Of a DNA stretch of 64,000 nucleotides, positions 34,805-43,281 are shown piece by piece. Under the pieces are notes generated by a model. That model was not told the origin of the DNA, searched no databases, and saw only the letters and a program-made list of their open reading frames with translations. Location of the stretch: NCBI GenBank assembly GCA_965662775.1, contig CBFIIW010000002.1, positions 124,001 to 188,000 of the forward strand, in the 5' to 3' direction. The stretch is from UBA7985 sp002690455. Its GTDB lineage: Bacteria; Pseudomonadota; Alphaproteobacteria; UBA7985. The position numbers and the translations under genes were made by a program. How positions within the stretch are numbered: the first letter of the stretch is position 1; each line of letters starts with the position of its first letter.

Positions 34805-35974
34805 TCAGATTTTGGCTTTGCGGTATGGGTTGTCGTGGATCAGCATGGCATCAATCTGATGCTCAACCTGTTCCCGCTCATGCCGGACGAAGCCTGCTAC
34901 CGGGCGCTGTAATGCCGGGTCTGCGATCCAGTGCAGCGAATAAGTGGCGGTTGGCAGGTAGCCGCGCTGAACCTTGTGCTGGCCTTGCGCGCCTGCCTCG
35001 ACCCGTGTGAGGCCGTGTGCGATAGCATAATCGATAGCGCGATAGTAACAGGCTTCGAAATGCAGGAATTTGTGGTCTTCGGAGCAGCCCCAGTTGCGCC
35101 CGTAGAGTGTATCGCCACCACGAAAATTGAGGGCGCCCGCTACGGGCTGTCCCTGTTCAAAGGCCATGATCATCACCAGGTCGTCTGCGCAGCGCTCAGA
35201 GAGTAGCGAGAAAAACGCGCGGGTCAGGTAGGCTTGGCCCCACTTTCGGTCCGAGGTGTTGAGGTAAAAGCCGAAAAACGCGTCCCACAGCGCTTCAGTC
35301 ATGTCTTGGCCGGTTAGGGTTCGAATGTCGATATCGAGGGCAGCGACCTCGCGGCGCTCCTTGCGGATAGCCTTACGCTTTCGGCTGTTAAGCGCACCTA
35401 GGAAGTCGTCAAAGCTGGCGTAGTCTGCATTGTGCCAATGGTACTGCAAGCCAAGCCGTTGCTCAAAGTGATCGAGTTCGCCCAAAGCGTCAAATTCCGC
35501 CTTTTCCGGAAACGTCAGGTGCAGGCCCGAGAGCCCTAATTGACGGGCCACTGACACCACAGCTTCACCGAGGATGTGCTGGGTATCGGCATCGGCCGTA
35601 TCGCCGAGCAGCAGACGCGGGCCGGTTGCAGGAGTGAAAGGCACGCAGATCTGGCCCTTGGGGTAGTACCTTCCACCAGCGCGTTCGTACGCATCCGCCC
35701 AGCCCCAGTCAAAGACGTATTCACCATAGGAGTGGCTTTTGACGTACAGAGGAGCCGCACCGACCAGGACGCCGCTCTCGCCGTCTTCGAGCAGCACGTG
35801 CCGGGCAGCCCAGCCCGAGGCTGCGTCTGCAGAACCACTGTCTTCAAGAGCGGACAGAAAGCCATGCCGGACGAAGGGGTTGGATCGACCGGCACAAGCA
35901 TTCCAAGCGTCGGCGCTGACTTCAGTAAGGCTGGCGATGGTTCTGATCTGGAGGCGTGCGTTTTCTTTGGTCAT
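34805..35974 (-). CDS. FemAB-like/GNAT-superfamily protein (PF04339 type)
   Basis: The 389-residue protein matches the family annotated as 'peptidoglycan biosynthesis, FemAB-like': NPFVRHGFLSALEDSG at the N-terminus, RKRKAIRKERREV in the middle, FYLNTSDRKWGQAYLTRAFF, and RVEAGAQGQHKVQRGYLP near the end. It is predicted to have two acetyltransferase-like folds and probably transfers an aminoacyl or acyl group, but its substrate is unknown. It is convergent with clpA. The element between its start and nth is described separately. Confidence 0.82.
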   Translation of the reverse strand: MTKENARLQIRTIASLTEVSADAWNACAGRSNPFVRHGFLSALEDSGSADAASGWAARHVLLEDGESGVLVGAAPLYVKSHSYGEYVFDWGWADAYERAGGRYYPKGQICVPFTPATGPRLLLGDTADADTQHILGEAVVSVARQLGLSGLHLTFPEKAEFDALGELDHFEQRLGLQYHWHNADYASFDDFLGALNSRKRKAIRKERREVAALDIDIRTLTGQDMTEALWDAFFGFYLNTSDRKWGQAYLTRAFFSLLSERCADDLVMIMAFEQGQPVAGALNFRGGDTLYGRNWGCSEDHKFLHFEACYYRAIDYAIAHGLTRVEAGAQGQHKVQRGYLPTATYSLHWIADPALQRPVAGFVRHEREQVEHQIDAMLIHDNPYRKAKI

Positions 35975-36064
35975 GGGGGCAGGCTGTCCTTTGCACGCGC
36001 CGATGAAACGTTTGATAGGTGTAAAGGTGTGAGTGGTTGACGGGGAAACAAGACGCGGCGGGGT

Positions 36065-36269
36065 TGCGCGTGGGAGATTTGTAAGCCGCGAAGCGGCGTC
36101 AAATCGAGCGCGCCACGTGCGGACTCTTCTGAAAGGGGCAGCGTTTTGAGCGCGTGATTTCCATAACGCCCAAAAACGCTGCGCCTTGAGCGTTATGGCT
36201 CCGCGTTCAACGTCAGGGTTGCGCGCTCGTGCCTTGGCCGCTTCGCGGCCTGCGGCCCTCCCACGCGCA
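36065..36269. repeat. Nested inverted-repeat element of about 205 bp
   Basis: Perfect arms lie one inside another: 36065-36076 with 36258-36269 (12 bp), 36085-36097 with 36237-36249 (13 bp), 36105-36113 with 36221-36229 (9 bp) and 36119-36123 with 36200-36204. The centre holds two mutually exclusive pairings: 36138-36147 with 36173-36182, and 36161-36169 with 36190-36198. It could fold as a long interrupted hairpin or cruciform. It lies downstream of nth and upstream of the FemAB-like gene, and has no coding frame of its own. It may be a dispersed palindromic repeat or a structured RNA. Confidence 0.8.
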
Positions 36270-36301
36270 GCATTGATTGCCGATTGAAAAACAATGCCCC
36301 T

Positions 36302-36982
36302 CTAAGGCGCCGCCGTTTTTTCTCTGTAGCAACACAAGTCCGCAACCGGGCAGCGCCAGCATTCAGGTTTTCTCGCTTTGCAAAGGTATCGTCCATGAAG
36401 GATGAGCCAATGATGGGCGTGATGCTTGAAGCCTTCAGGCACCCGGCGATTCAGGCCGTCCTCTACCTGATCCGGGTTCTTGCCGCGCGCCAGCCCCATG
36501 CGGTTTGAGACCCGGAAGACGTGAGTATCCACTGCAATGGTTGGGTGCCCCCAATACATCTGTAGCACAACGTTCGCCGTCTTTCGTCCTACCCCTGGCA
36601 AGGCCTCCAACGCCGCTCTATCCTCCGGTACTTCACCACCGTGCTCGTCCACGAGAATCCGCGCCGCTTTAATAATATTGGCGGCCTTTGCGTTGTAGAG
36701 TCCTATGGTCTTAATAAAGTCTTTCAGCCGGTCTTCACCCAGTGTGAGCATCTGCTGGGGCGTCGTCACCTGCTTGAACAGTGCCGTGGTTGCCGCATTG
36801 ACTGAAACGTCGGTTGCCTGTGCCGAAAGCGCCACTGCGACAAGCAAAGTATAGGCGTTGACGTAGTCGAGTTCACCCTTGGGTTCGGGTTCGATCCCGG
36901 CGAAGATGCGGAAGACCGCTACGATCTGCTCGGACCGGAGAATGCGCTGGCGCGCGCCGACCACTGGTGCGTCATTCATCAT
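36302..36982 (-). CDS. nth: Endonuclease III
   Basis: The 226-residue bifunctional DNA glycosylase/AP lyase removes oxidised pyrimidines. It has the helix-hairpin-helix LPGVGRKTANVVL with the catalytic Lys, the catalytic Asp in VDTHVFRVSNRMGL, and the C-terminal [4Fe-4S] ligands Cys201, Cys208, Cys211 and Cys217 (CX6CX2CX5C). All key residues are present. It starts inside the last codons of the RidA-family gene (4-base overlap), so the two are cotranscribed. Confidence 0.95.
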   Translation of the reverse strand: MMNDAPVVGARQRILRSEQIVAVFRIFAGIEPEPKGELDYVNAYTLLVAVALSAQATDVSVNAATTALFKQVTTPQQMLTLGEDRLKDFIKTIGLYNAKAANIIKAARILVDEHGGEVPEDRAALEALPGVGRKTANVVLQMYWGHPTIAVDTHVFRVSNRMGLARGKNPDQVEDGLNRRVPEGFKHHAHHWLILHGRYLCKARKPECWRCPVADLCCYREKTAAP

Positions 36983-37443
36983 TCGACCTCGATAATTGCT
37001 TCCACTTCGACGGGTGCTGAGCCTGGCAAGGATGAACAGCCCAGAGTAGAGCGAGCATGACGCCCTCTTTCTCCAAAGACCTCGACCATCAGATCCGAGG
37101 CACCGTTTATGACCCAGGGTTGCGAGACAAACCCTGGCGTCGAGTTAACGAAGCCCACGAGTTTTACGATCTGTACGACCCGATCAAGGTCACCCTCGAG
37201 TGCCTCTCTAGCCTGCGCCAAAATCGAGAGACCGCAGAGCCGAGCAAAAGCCTGGGCTTCTTCGATTTCGAGGTCTTCACCCAATCGGCCAATCTTGATT
37301 GATGTTCCATCCATTGCGACCTGCCCAGAGATAAACAGCAAGTTGCCCGTACGCACAGCCGGAACATAATTGGCAATAGGCGATGATACGTCTGGAAGGG
37401 TGATGCCGAGCATGCGCAGCTTCTCATTTATGGTGCCAGCCAT
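36979..37443 (-). CDS. RidA/YjgF-family protein
   Basis: The 154-residue protein is of the longer RidA-family type: NYVPAVRTGNLLFISGQVAM, VVQIVKLVGFVNSTPGF, and PGSAPVEVEAIIEVE at the C-terminus. Classical RidA deaminates reactive enamines; the Arg that binds substrate carboxylate is not clearly in the canonical position, so the activity is open. ATG 37443 has GAGGAG upstream and the family start follows it. The preceding frame is not conserved and runs through a terminator. It forms an operon with nth. Confidence 0.83.
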   Translation of the reverse strand: MAGTINEKLRMLGITLPDVSSPIANYVPAVRTGNLLFISGQVAMDGTSIKIGRLGEDLEIEEAQAFARLCGLSILAQAREALEGDLDRVVQIVKLVGFVNSTPGFVSQPWVINGASDLMVEVFGERGRHARSTLGCSSLPGSAPVEVEAIIEVE

Positions 37444-37509
37444 AGCCGGTCTCCTCTCTCTGGTGAACAAACCTCCATCACAGTGGTAAAGCGCTCGGAC
37501 ACTGGGTGC

Positions 37510-37540
37510 AAAAAAAAGGAGGTGCGAACAACGCACCTCC
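37510..37540 (-). terminator. Orphan rho-independent terminator upstream of the RidA-family gene
   Basis: On the reverse strand a perfect 9-bp stem GGAGGTGCG/CGCACCTCC with a 5-base loop is followed by a run of eight or more T. No gene on that strand lies between it and the divergent mdh. It therefore ends either a small RNA started in the AT-rich region 37640-37740 or a leader of the RidA-nth operon (attenuation). Confidence 0.8.
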
Positions 37541-37950
37541 AGGAGGCTGCAAGAAGAGGGATCAAAAATCATGAGCTGTCGCTGAAAACTGCGAACCACC
37601 CGTGATAGGGAGATAGTACGCAACTGCAGTGCCAAAGCCAACGACTCGATACGAAAAATGTAATCAAAAATTTTATAACATACTGAAAAACATATAATCT
37701 TTTTTTACACTCAATTATAGACTCCTATCGTTTAAGCGAACACTTTCGGAGCAATACTATTTGTGCGGACGCTGGCGGGTTTGCAGACCAAGCCAACGTC
37801 CTCAATTCGCAGTTGCCACATGCAAACCACCGTCGTTCTCAGGGTGGCTTGCGTTGGTCTGAACAGCGCTCTAGTCAGGTCGTGGACAAACAAAAAGACG
37901 CCGGTTCAGGTATACACCTGGCCGCACACCGGCAATGAAAGGACAAGGGA
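37541..37950. promoter_or_regulatory. AT-rich divergent promoter region between RidA-family gene and mdh
   Basis: The centre (37650-37740) is strongly AT-rich with several TATAAT-like hexamers on either strand. It should hold the mdh promoter and the source of the reverse-strand transcript that ends at 37510. No protein frame of coding character was found. A good ribosome binding site, AAGGGA, lies just before mdh. Confidence 0.5.
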
Positions 37951-38901
37951 ATGGCTCGCAACAAAATCGCACTGGTCGGCGCCGGCAACATCGGTGGGAC
38001 GCTTGCGCTTCTTGCTGGCATGAAAGACCTCGGCGACGTGGTCCTGCTCGACCTCGCTGACGGCATAGCAAAGGGCAAGGCGCTGGACATTGCCGAAGCC
38101 GCACCAGTCGAAGGTTTTGACGCCGCCATGATTGGCACAGGGGACTATGCCGAAATTGCTGGGGCAGACGTGGTAATCGTCACGGCCGGTGTAGCCCGTA
38201 AGCCAGGAATGAGCCGGGATGACCTCCTCGGGATCAATGTTAAGGTTATGAATGCCGTCGGCGCGGGCATTCGCGAGCACTGCCCTGATGCCTTCGTCAT
38301 CTGCATCACCAACCCGCTCGATGCGATGGTTAAGGTGCTTCAGGAAGCTTCCGGTTGCCCAACGCACAAGGTCGTCGGCATGGCGGGCGTCCTGGATAGC
38401 GCCCGCTTCCGCCATTTCCTCGCCGATGAAATGAACGTATCCGTCGAAGACGTCTCTGCCTTTGTCCTCGGTGGTCATGGGGATACGATGGTCCCCGTGC
38501 CCAACTACACCACCGTCGCCGGAATTGACCTGCCGACACTGATTAAGATGGGCTGGATCACGCAGGAGCGCGTTGACGCCATCGTTGATCGCACCCGCAA
38601 GGGCGGCGGCGAGATTGTCGCCTTGCTCGGCACCGGCTCAGCCTTTTACGCGCCGGCATCCAGTGCCATTTCCATGGCTGAATCGTACCTCAGAGACAAA
38701 AAGCGGCTATTACCCTGTGCAGCCTTCCTTAGCGGGCAGTACGGCGTACAAGACATGTACGTCGGCGTGCCGGTTATCATTGGTAAGGACGGGGTTGAAC
38801 GCATCGTTGAACTGCCCCTGAGCGCTGATGAAACAGCCATGTTCAATGCTTCAGTCGATGCTGTGAACGGCTTGAATGAGGCGGTTGCTGCGCTGGGCTG
38901 A
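37951..38901 (+). CDS. mdh: Malate dehydrogenase
   Basis: The 316-residue enzyme oxidises malate to oxaloacetate with NAD in the TCA cycle. It is the LDH-like type usual in alphaproteobacteria. It has the NAD loop GAGNIGGTLA (residues 10-19), the substrate Arg residues in GVARKPGMSRDDLL, ITNPLDAMV, and the catalytic His in LGGHGDTMVP. It is first in the mdh-sucCD order, but a 506-base gap follows, so sucCD may have its own promoter. Confidence 0.96.
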   Translation: MARNKIALVGAGNIGGTLALLAGMKDLGDVVLLDLADGIAKGKALDIAEAAPVEGFDAAMIGTGDYAEIAGADVVIVTAGVARKPGMSRDDLLGINVKVMNAVGAGIREHCPDAFVICITNPLDAMVKVLQEASGCPTHKVVGMAGVLDSARFRHFLADEMNVSVEDVSAFVLGGHGDTMVPVPNYTTVAGIDLPTLIKMGWITQERVDAIVDRTRKGGGEIVALLGTGSAFYAPASSAISMAESYLRDKKRLLPCAAFLSGQYGVQDMYVGVPVIIGKDGVERIVELPLSADETAMFNASVDAVNGLNEAVAALG

Positions 38902-39407
38902 ACCACGGAAAGCATTTAATTGGCGGGGCCTTTCGTTTTGGCCCCATCAGGGGGTGGCTCTTTAACCCCAAGGCCCCAAGGCATCAATTAGCTGAAAGGC
39001 GACCTGCCACGACAGAGTGGACCGGTCTGGCGTGCTGGCTCTATAGGCACCCCGCGCTTGTCCCGCCAGGACCTGAGCCAGCCCGGACGTTGAAGCGACT
39101 GTTCTGGTGTGAATGTCACTGCCTGTTGGGCCTATTGAGGGCCACTCGCTTGTATTTCATCTACCCGAGCGAAAGCGCTCCCAGAGCCTTTGCCAACCTT
39201 CGTCTGGTGCCGTCCCCGCATGTCGCAGGCGCGACACCGCTAAGCAGGGAAATCGCATTGACCCACCGATCACCCGGCGTATGGTGAGCACGACTTCCGG
39301 GGCTCAAGCTATGACGCATTTCACCGTGTCACGTCACTGAGTGCCGCCCCCCGCTGTTCCTGCGCGGATGGGGGAGAAACGATGCAGGACAGGGAGCCTT
39401 CCTCACC
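38902..39407. promoter_or_regulatory. 506-base mdh-sucC intergenic region
   Basis: No coding sequence is supported here. A hairpin at 38925-38945 (GGGGCC, nine-base loop, GGCCCC) just after mdh lacks a T-run, so termination would be weak. The remainder is ordinary in composition. A GGGAG site lies about ten bases before the sucC ATG. The sucC promoter or an RNA leader may lie here. Confidence 0.4.
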
Positions 39408-40610
39408 ATGAACATCCATGAATATCAGGGCAAGGCACTGCTCCGTGATTACGGCGTAGCCGTACTCGAAGGAGTGGTTGCCTTTACCCCTGACGACGCT
39501 GTCGCGGCCGCTGAAAAGCTTGGTGGCCCCGTCTACGTCGTCAAATCCCAGATCCATGCAGGCGGCCGCGGAGCAGGCCACTTTGCCAACGATCCGGACC
39601 GGTCTACCGGCGGCGGCGTGCGCGTGGTCAAGTCGATTGATGCTGTCAAGGACGCCGCGCGTTTCATGCTCGGAAATACGCTGGTCACCAAGCAAACCGG
39701 ACCCGAAGGCAAGGAAGTCAAGCGCCTCTACATCGAAGCCGGATGCGATATCGCCCGCGAGTTATACCTGTCGTTACTGGTCGATCGTGCTACCTCCCGC
39801 GTGACGATCGTGGCCTCGACGGAAGGTGGCATGGACATCGAAACTGTGGCTGAGGAAACCCCGGAAAAGATCATACAGGTCGACATTGATCCCGCCACTG
39901 GAATTCAAGGGCACCACGCCCGTAGCATTGCCTTCAGCCTTGGGCTTGAAGGGGCGCAGGTCAAATCGGCAACGCGTTTTCTGATGGGTCTGTATAAGGC
40001 TTTCATCGATCTCGATTGTGCCATGGTGGAGATTAATCCGCTTGTGGTCACTGGGGCGGGGGAACTGGTTGCGCTGGACGCCAAAGTTGGCTTCGATGAC
40101 AACGCGCTGTTCCGGCAGAAAGCGCTGGAAGAGCTACGCGATGAGGATGAGGAAGACGCTTCCGAACGCGAAGCAACGGCTTGGGACCTCAACTACGTCA
40201 AGCTGGACGGCGAGATCGGTTGCATGGTGAACGGTGCCGGTCTGGCCATGGCGACTATGGATATCATCAAGCTGCACGGCTCCGAACCGGCTAACTTCCT
40301 CGACGTCGGTGGCGGCGCCACCGAGGAACGAGTAACAGCAGCCTTCAAGATCATCCTGTCCGACCCTAACGTAAAGGGCATTTTGGTGAACATTTTCGGC
40401 GGGATCATGAAATGCGATATTATCGCCAGTGGTGTCGTCGCTGCAGCCCGCGAGACTAGCCTGTCTGTCCCGCTGGTGGTCCGGCTCGAAGGCACCAACG
40501 TTGAAAAAGGGAAGGCAATTATGGCTGACTCAGGTCTTACCATCATCCCCGCTGACAACCTAGGCGATGCCGCCGATAAGATCACCCGAGCCGTCAGGGA
40601 GACCGCGTAA
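39408..40610 (+). CDS. sucC: Succinyl-CoA synthetase, beta subunit
   Basis: The 400-residue beta subunit has an ATP-grasp domain. It starts with MNIHEYQGKALLRDYGV, has the nucleotide-binding KSQIHAGGRGAGHF and acidic metal ligands in CAMVEINPLVV, and has the CoA-ligase-like C-terminal domain with GGIMKCDIIASGV and RLEGTNVEKG. It makes ATP or GTP from succinyl-CoA. The stop is two bases before the sucD start, so translation is coupled. Confidence 0.96.
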   Translation: MNIHEYQGKALLRDYGVAVLEGVVAFTPDDAVAAAEKLGGPVYVVKSQIHAGGRGAGHFANDPDRSTGGGVRVVKSIDAVKDAARFMLGNTLVTKQTGPEGKEVKRLYIEAGCDIARELYLSLLVDRATSRVTIVASTEGGMDIETVAEETPEKIIQVDIDPATGIQGHHARSIAFSLGLEGAQVKSATRFLMGLYKAFIDLDCAMVEINPLVVTGAGELVALDAKVGFDDNALFRQKALEELRDEDEEDASEREATAWDLNYVKLDGEIGCMVNGAGLAMATMDIIKLHGSEPANFLDVGGGATEERVTAAFKIILSDPNVKGILVNIFGGIMKCDIIASGVVAAARETSLSVPLVVRLEGTNVEKGKAIMADSGLTIIPADNLGDAADKITRAVRETA

Positions 40611-40612
40611 CC

Positions 40613-41488
40613 ATGGCAGTTCTGGTTGACAGCAACACCCGCGTTATCACGCAGGGTTTCACAGGCGCACAAGGTACCTTTCACTCTGAGCAGGCGCTGG
40701 CCTACGGCACGCAAGTTGTCGGCGGCGTGACCCCCGGCAAAGGCGGTCAAACCCACCTTGACCTACCAGTATTCAATACTGTGGCACAGGCCCATGAGGC
40801 GACAGATGCCAACGCCTCAGTAATCTATGTGCCGCCTCCATTTGCCGCTGACTCAATCCTCGAAGCCATCGATGCCGGTATCGAGCTGGTCGTCTGTATC
40901 ACCGAAGGCATACCCGTACTCGATATGGTGCGGGTAAAGCGTGCATTGGACGGATCCAACACGCGGTTGATCGGCCCGAACTGTCCCGGGATCATCACCC
41001 CGGGCGCCTGCAAGATTGGCATTATGCCCGGCCACATTCATCAGCGTGGAAAGATCGGGATTGTGTCCCGCTCTGGCACTTTGACTTACGAAGCGGTGGC
41101 ACAGACCACCGTGACTGGTCTGGGTCAGTCGACTTGCATCGGCATCGGTGGTGATCCAGTAAACGGCACTAACTTCATCGATTGTCTGGAACTGTTCCTA
41201 GATGATGAAGAGACCGAGGGCATCATAATGATTGGCGAAATTGGTGGGTCAGCAGAAGAAGAGGCGGCAGCCTTCTTCGCCGCGCACCCGAACAAAAAAC
41301 CCATTGCAGGCTTCATCGCGGGGGTTTCCGCCCCGCCCGGTAAGCGTATGGGCCACGCCGGCGCAATTATCGCAGGCGGGAAGGGTGATGCGGGTTCGAA
41401 GATCGCGGCAATGCGATCGGCTGGTTTTGTGGTTGCTGACAGCCCTGCGCGACTGGGCGAAGCCATGTTGGAGGCCATGGGGCGCTAA
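40613..41488 (+). CDS. sucD: Succinyl-CoA synthetase, alpha subunit
   Basis: The 291-residue alpha subunit has the CoA-binding Rossmann fold (TQGFTGAQGTFHSEQAL, GGVTPGKGG), SRSGTLTYEAV, and the phospho-histidine segment GKRMGHAGAIIAGGKG near residue 245. It works as a heterodimer with SucC. A terminator follows at 41553, so the sucCD unit is closed before the sucA gene. Confidence 0.96.
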   Translation: MAVLVDSNTRVITQGFTGAQGTFHSEQALAYGTQVVGGVTPGKGGQTHLDLPVFNTVAQAHEATDANASVIYVPPPFAADSILEAIDAGIELVVCITEGIPVLDMVRVKRALDGSNTRLIGPNCPGIITPGACKIGIMPGHIHQRGKIGIVSRSGTLTYEAVAQTTVTGLGQSTCIGIGGDPVNGTNFIDCLELFLDDEETEGIIMIGEIGGSAEEEAAAFFAAHPNKKPIAGFIAGVSAPPGKRMGHAGAIIAGGKGDAGSKIAAMRSAGFVVADSPARLGEAMLEAMGR

Positions 41489-41552
41489 GGCTGCTCCCAC
41501 TGGTCCCATGGACCGTGACAGGTCCCGTGGCCATTTAACCGAGAACGATAGC

Positions 41553-41595
41553 AAAGGAGGCGGCTGCCGAAGACAACGGCGCCGCCTTCCTTTTT
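41553..41595 (+). terminator. Terminator after sucD
   Basis: Arms AAAGGAGGCGGC and GCCGCCTTCCTTT pair with a one-base bulge around a loop of about 15 bases, then a T-run. The position is about 65 bases after the sucD stop. Confidence 0.72.
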
Positions 41596-41666
41596 GGCTC
41601 ATAGCCTCGGCTGACGATCTGGTACAGACTCAGCCCGTCGTCCTCGCTGCCAAAGGCTCTTTCCGT

Positions 41667-42812
41667 TCAGCCCTCTTGCTCGTCCAGTACGTATTCAAGC
41701 ACTGAATTGAGGAAGTTGATACGCCCCTGCCGGGGAGAGACACGTGAGAGCACGGAAAGGGTCATATCGTAGCGAGGGATGTACAAGACAGTCTGCCCGC
41801 CCAGACCAATGGAGCCATAGCCTGCAACCATCTCACCGTTCAGCGGGAAGCGCACAAACCACGTCCCAAAGCCAAAACCCCAGTCTGGCGAGATCAACCG
41901 CGACTCAGCGCGGCGGAAGAACCGTCCCCGCCCCGATACCGGGCCTCGCATCTCGGCAACAAAGTCCGGTTCCACCTGATCCTCGATATCAACAGCGAGG
42001 AACCGGCCCAGCCGCCATAGATCACGGGAAGTCATGTGCAGACCATAGCCAGCCCGCACCGTCTGGGAGCTTGCTGCAGTATCCCACTGAGCCTCGAATT
42101 CAGCACCCATAGGCTGCCAGATTTTCTCGGTTATGATTTCATCGATTGACTGATCGTATGCGGCTTCCAGCCCGGCAGCCATGATCTGTGCGACCAGCGA
42201 GCTGTAGTGAAACTCCGATCCCGGCTCGCGGGACTCGTCGAGCGCCGGCTCTTCAACCAGCGCGTCGAAGTCATCAGCCGCGAACAGGTCCACGGTATCA
42301 GAGTTAATCAGGTGAGGCGTTTCCATGTAGTCGAGGTTGGCGGTCATGGTCAGCAGGTGCCGCCAAGTAATGCCCGAGCCGCCGAACTGAGGCAGGTTAA
42401 GAGAAATGTATTGATCGACTGAGCGAATTTTGTCTTCTTCAAGGGCGGTGCCCACGGCGGCTGCAATCATCGTTGTTGAGATGCCATGCACGTTCCACAG
42501 CGTTTCAGGCTGGTGCTGGTGCAAGTACGTTTCGAGGATGACGTCATCACCCTGCGAGACGATCAGGCTGTGTACCGAATTGCGGCGCAGGAAACTGACC
42601 AATTCAACCGGCGCTTCAAGGCTAACTTCACCGAAGGGCCGTGTGAAGGTTGCCTGAGGCAGGGTGGTATAGGTGCCGTTCTCATTGAAGTTGCTGAGAA
42701 ATAGCAGGCGCCCCATCTCCGAGCTTGCCGGACCGGTGGCTTCACAGCCTATGAAGACCAAAGCGAGCGCTGCGGCCGGGACGGCCACAGCTTTGCTGAT
42801 GAAGTGTCGCAT
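41667..42812 (-). CDS. Serine beta-lactamase-like lipoprotein lacking catalytic residues
   Basis: The 381-residue protein has a lipoprotein signal ending in IGC (about residue 23) and a class C beta-lactamase/NylB-like fold: GTALEEDKIRSVDQYI, ITWRHLLTMTANLDY, HYSSLVAQIMAAGLE, LHMTSRDLWRLGRFLA and GLGGQTVLYIPRYD. The nucleophile motif SxxK is lost. The aligned site (110-113) reads GIST, and the nearest serine continues STTM, so the general-base lysine is absent either way. It is probably a pseudoenzyme or has an altered mechanism. It sits on the reverse strand between sucD and sucA. Confidence 0.75.
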   Translation of the reverse strand: MRHFISKAVAVPAAALALVFIGCEATGPASSEMGRLLFLSNFNENGTYTTLPQATFTRPFGEVSLEAPVELVSFLRRNSVHSLIVSQGDDVILETYLHQHQPETLWNVHGISTTMIAAAVGTALEEDKIRSVDQYISLNLPQFGGSGITWRHLLTMTANLDYMETPHLINSDTVDLFAADDFDALVEEPALDESREPGSEFHYSSLVAQIMAAGLEAAYDQSIDEIITEKIWQPMGAEFEAQWDTAASSQTVRAGYGLHMTSRDLWRLGRFLAVDIEDQVEPDFVAEMRGPVSGRGRFFRRAESRLISPDWGFGFGTWFVRFPLNGEMVAGYGSIGLGGQTVLYIPRYDMTLSVLSRVSPRQGRINFLNSVLEYVLDEQEG

Positions 42813-43281
42813 TCTGTATCCCTTGAAAACCAGTCGGGCTGCTGTTCAATCTCGGTTAAAAAATCTAGAGAGCCTGCGGTGATTCCGGCGATAATTGGGG
42901 GGCCGTGACGTGGGCAACTCTGCGTGGGGAAGTTAACCTAGAGACCGTGGTTCAGGCACGCTAAGTCTATGAAAAAAAGCATTTCTTTCCAACTTTTGCG
43001 CATAAGCAATGTTTATGGCGAGAATAACGAATCTGACTCAGATAATGTTCGAATCGATTCGGGACTCTCGTGCCGGGTTGAACCGCAGCACATGAGAAGT
43101 GGCAGTCTGTCTGCTGGAGCCCAGCCATGCGCCTCAGTCCATCCAGTGGTCGCATTTCAGCCACGGAGTGGCGCTTTTCTTTCACCGTGCTTGGGCGTAA
43201 ACCTAATCGCTAAGGCATAAGTCACACCCCAACCCGCGGGCACGAGCCGGCTTGCGGCGATTGAAAAGAGACGGGAAACAA
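42813..43281. promoter_or_regulatory. 469-base upstream region of sucA
   Basis: This region lies between divergent starts of the hydrolase-like gene and sucA, with an AT-rich stretch at 42960-43060 likely to hold the sucA promoter. No coding frame or clear terminator was seen. A GGGA ribosome binding site lies about nine bases before ATG 43282. Confidence 0.45.

Noticed and set aside
36983..37641. N-terminal extension of the RidA-family protein to 37641
   Set aside because: It would translate through a rho-independent terminator and has no family similarity; GAGGAG before ATG 37443 supports the short form.
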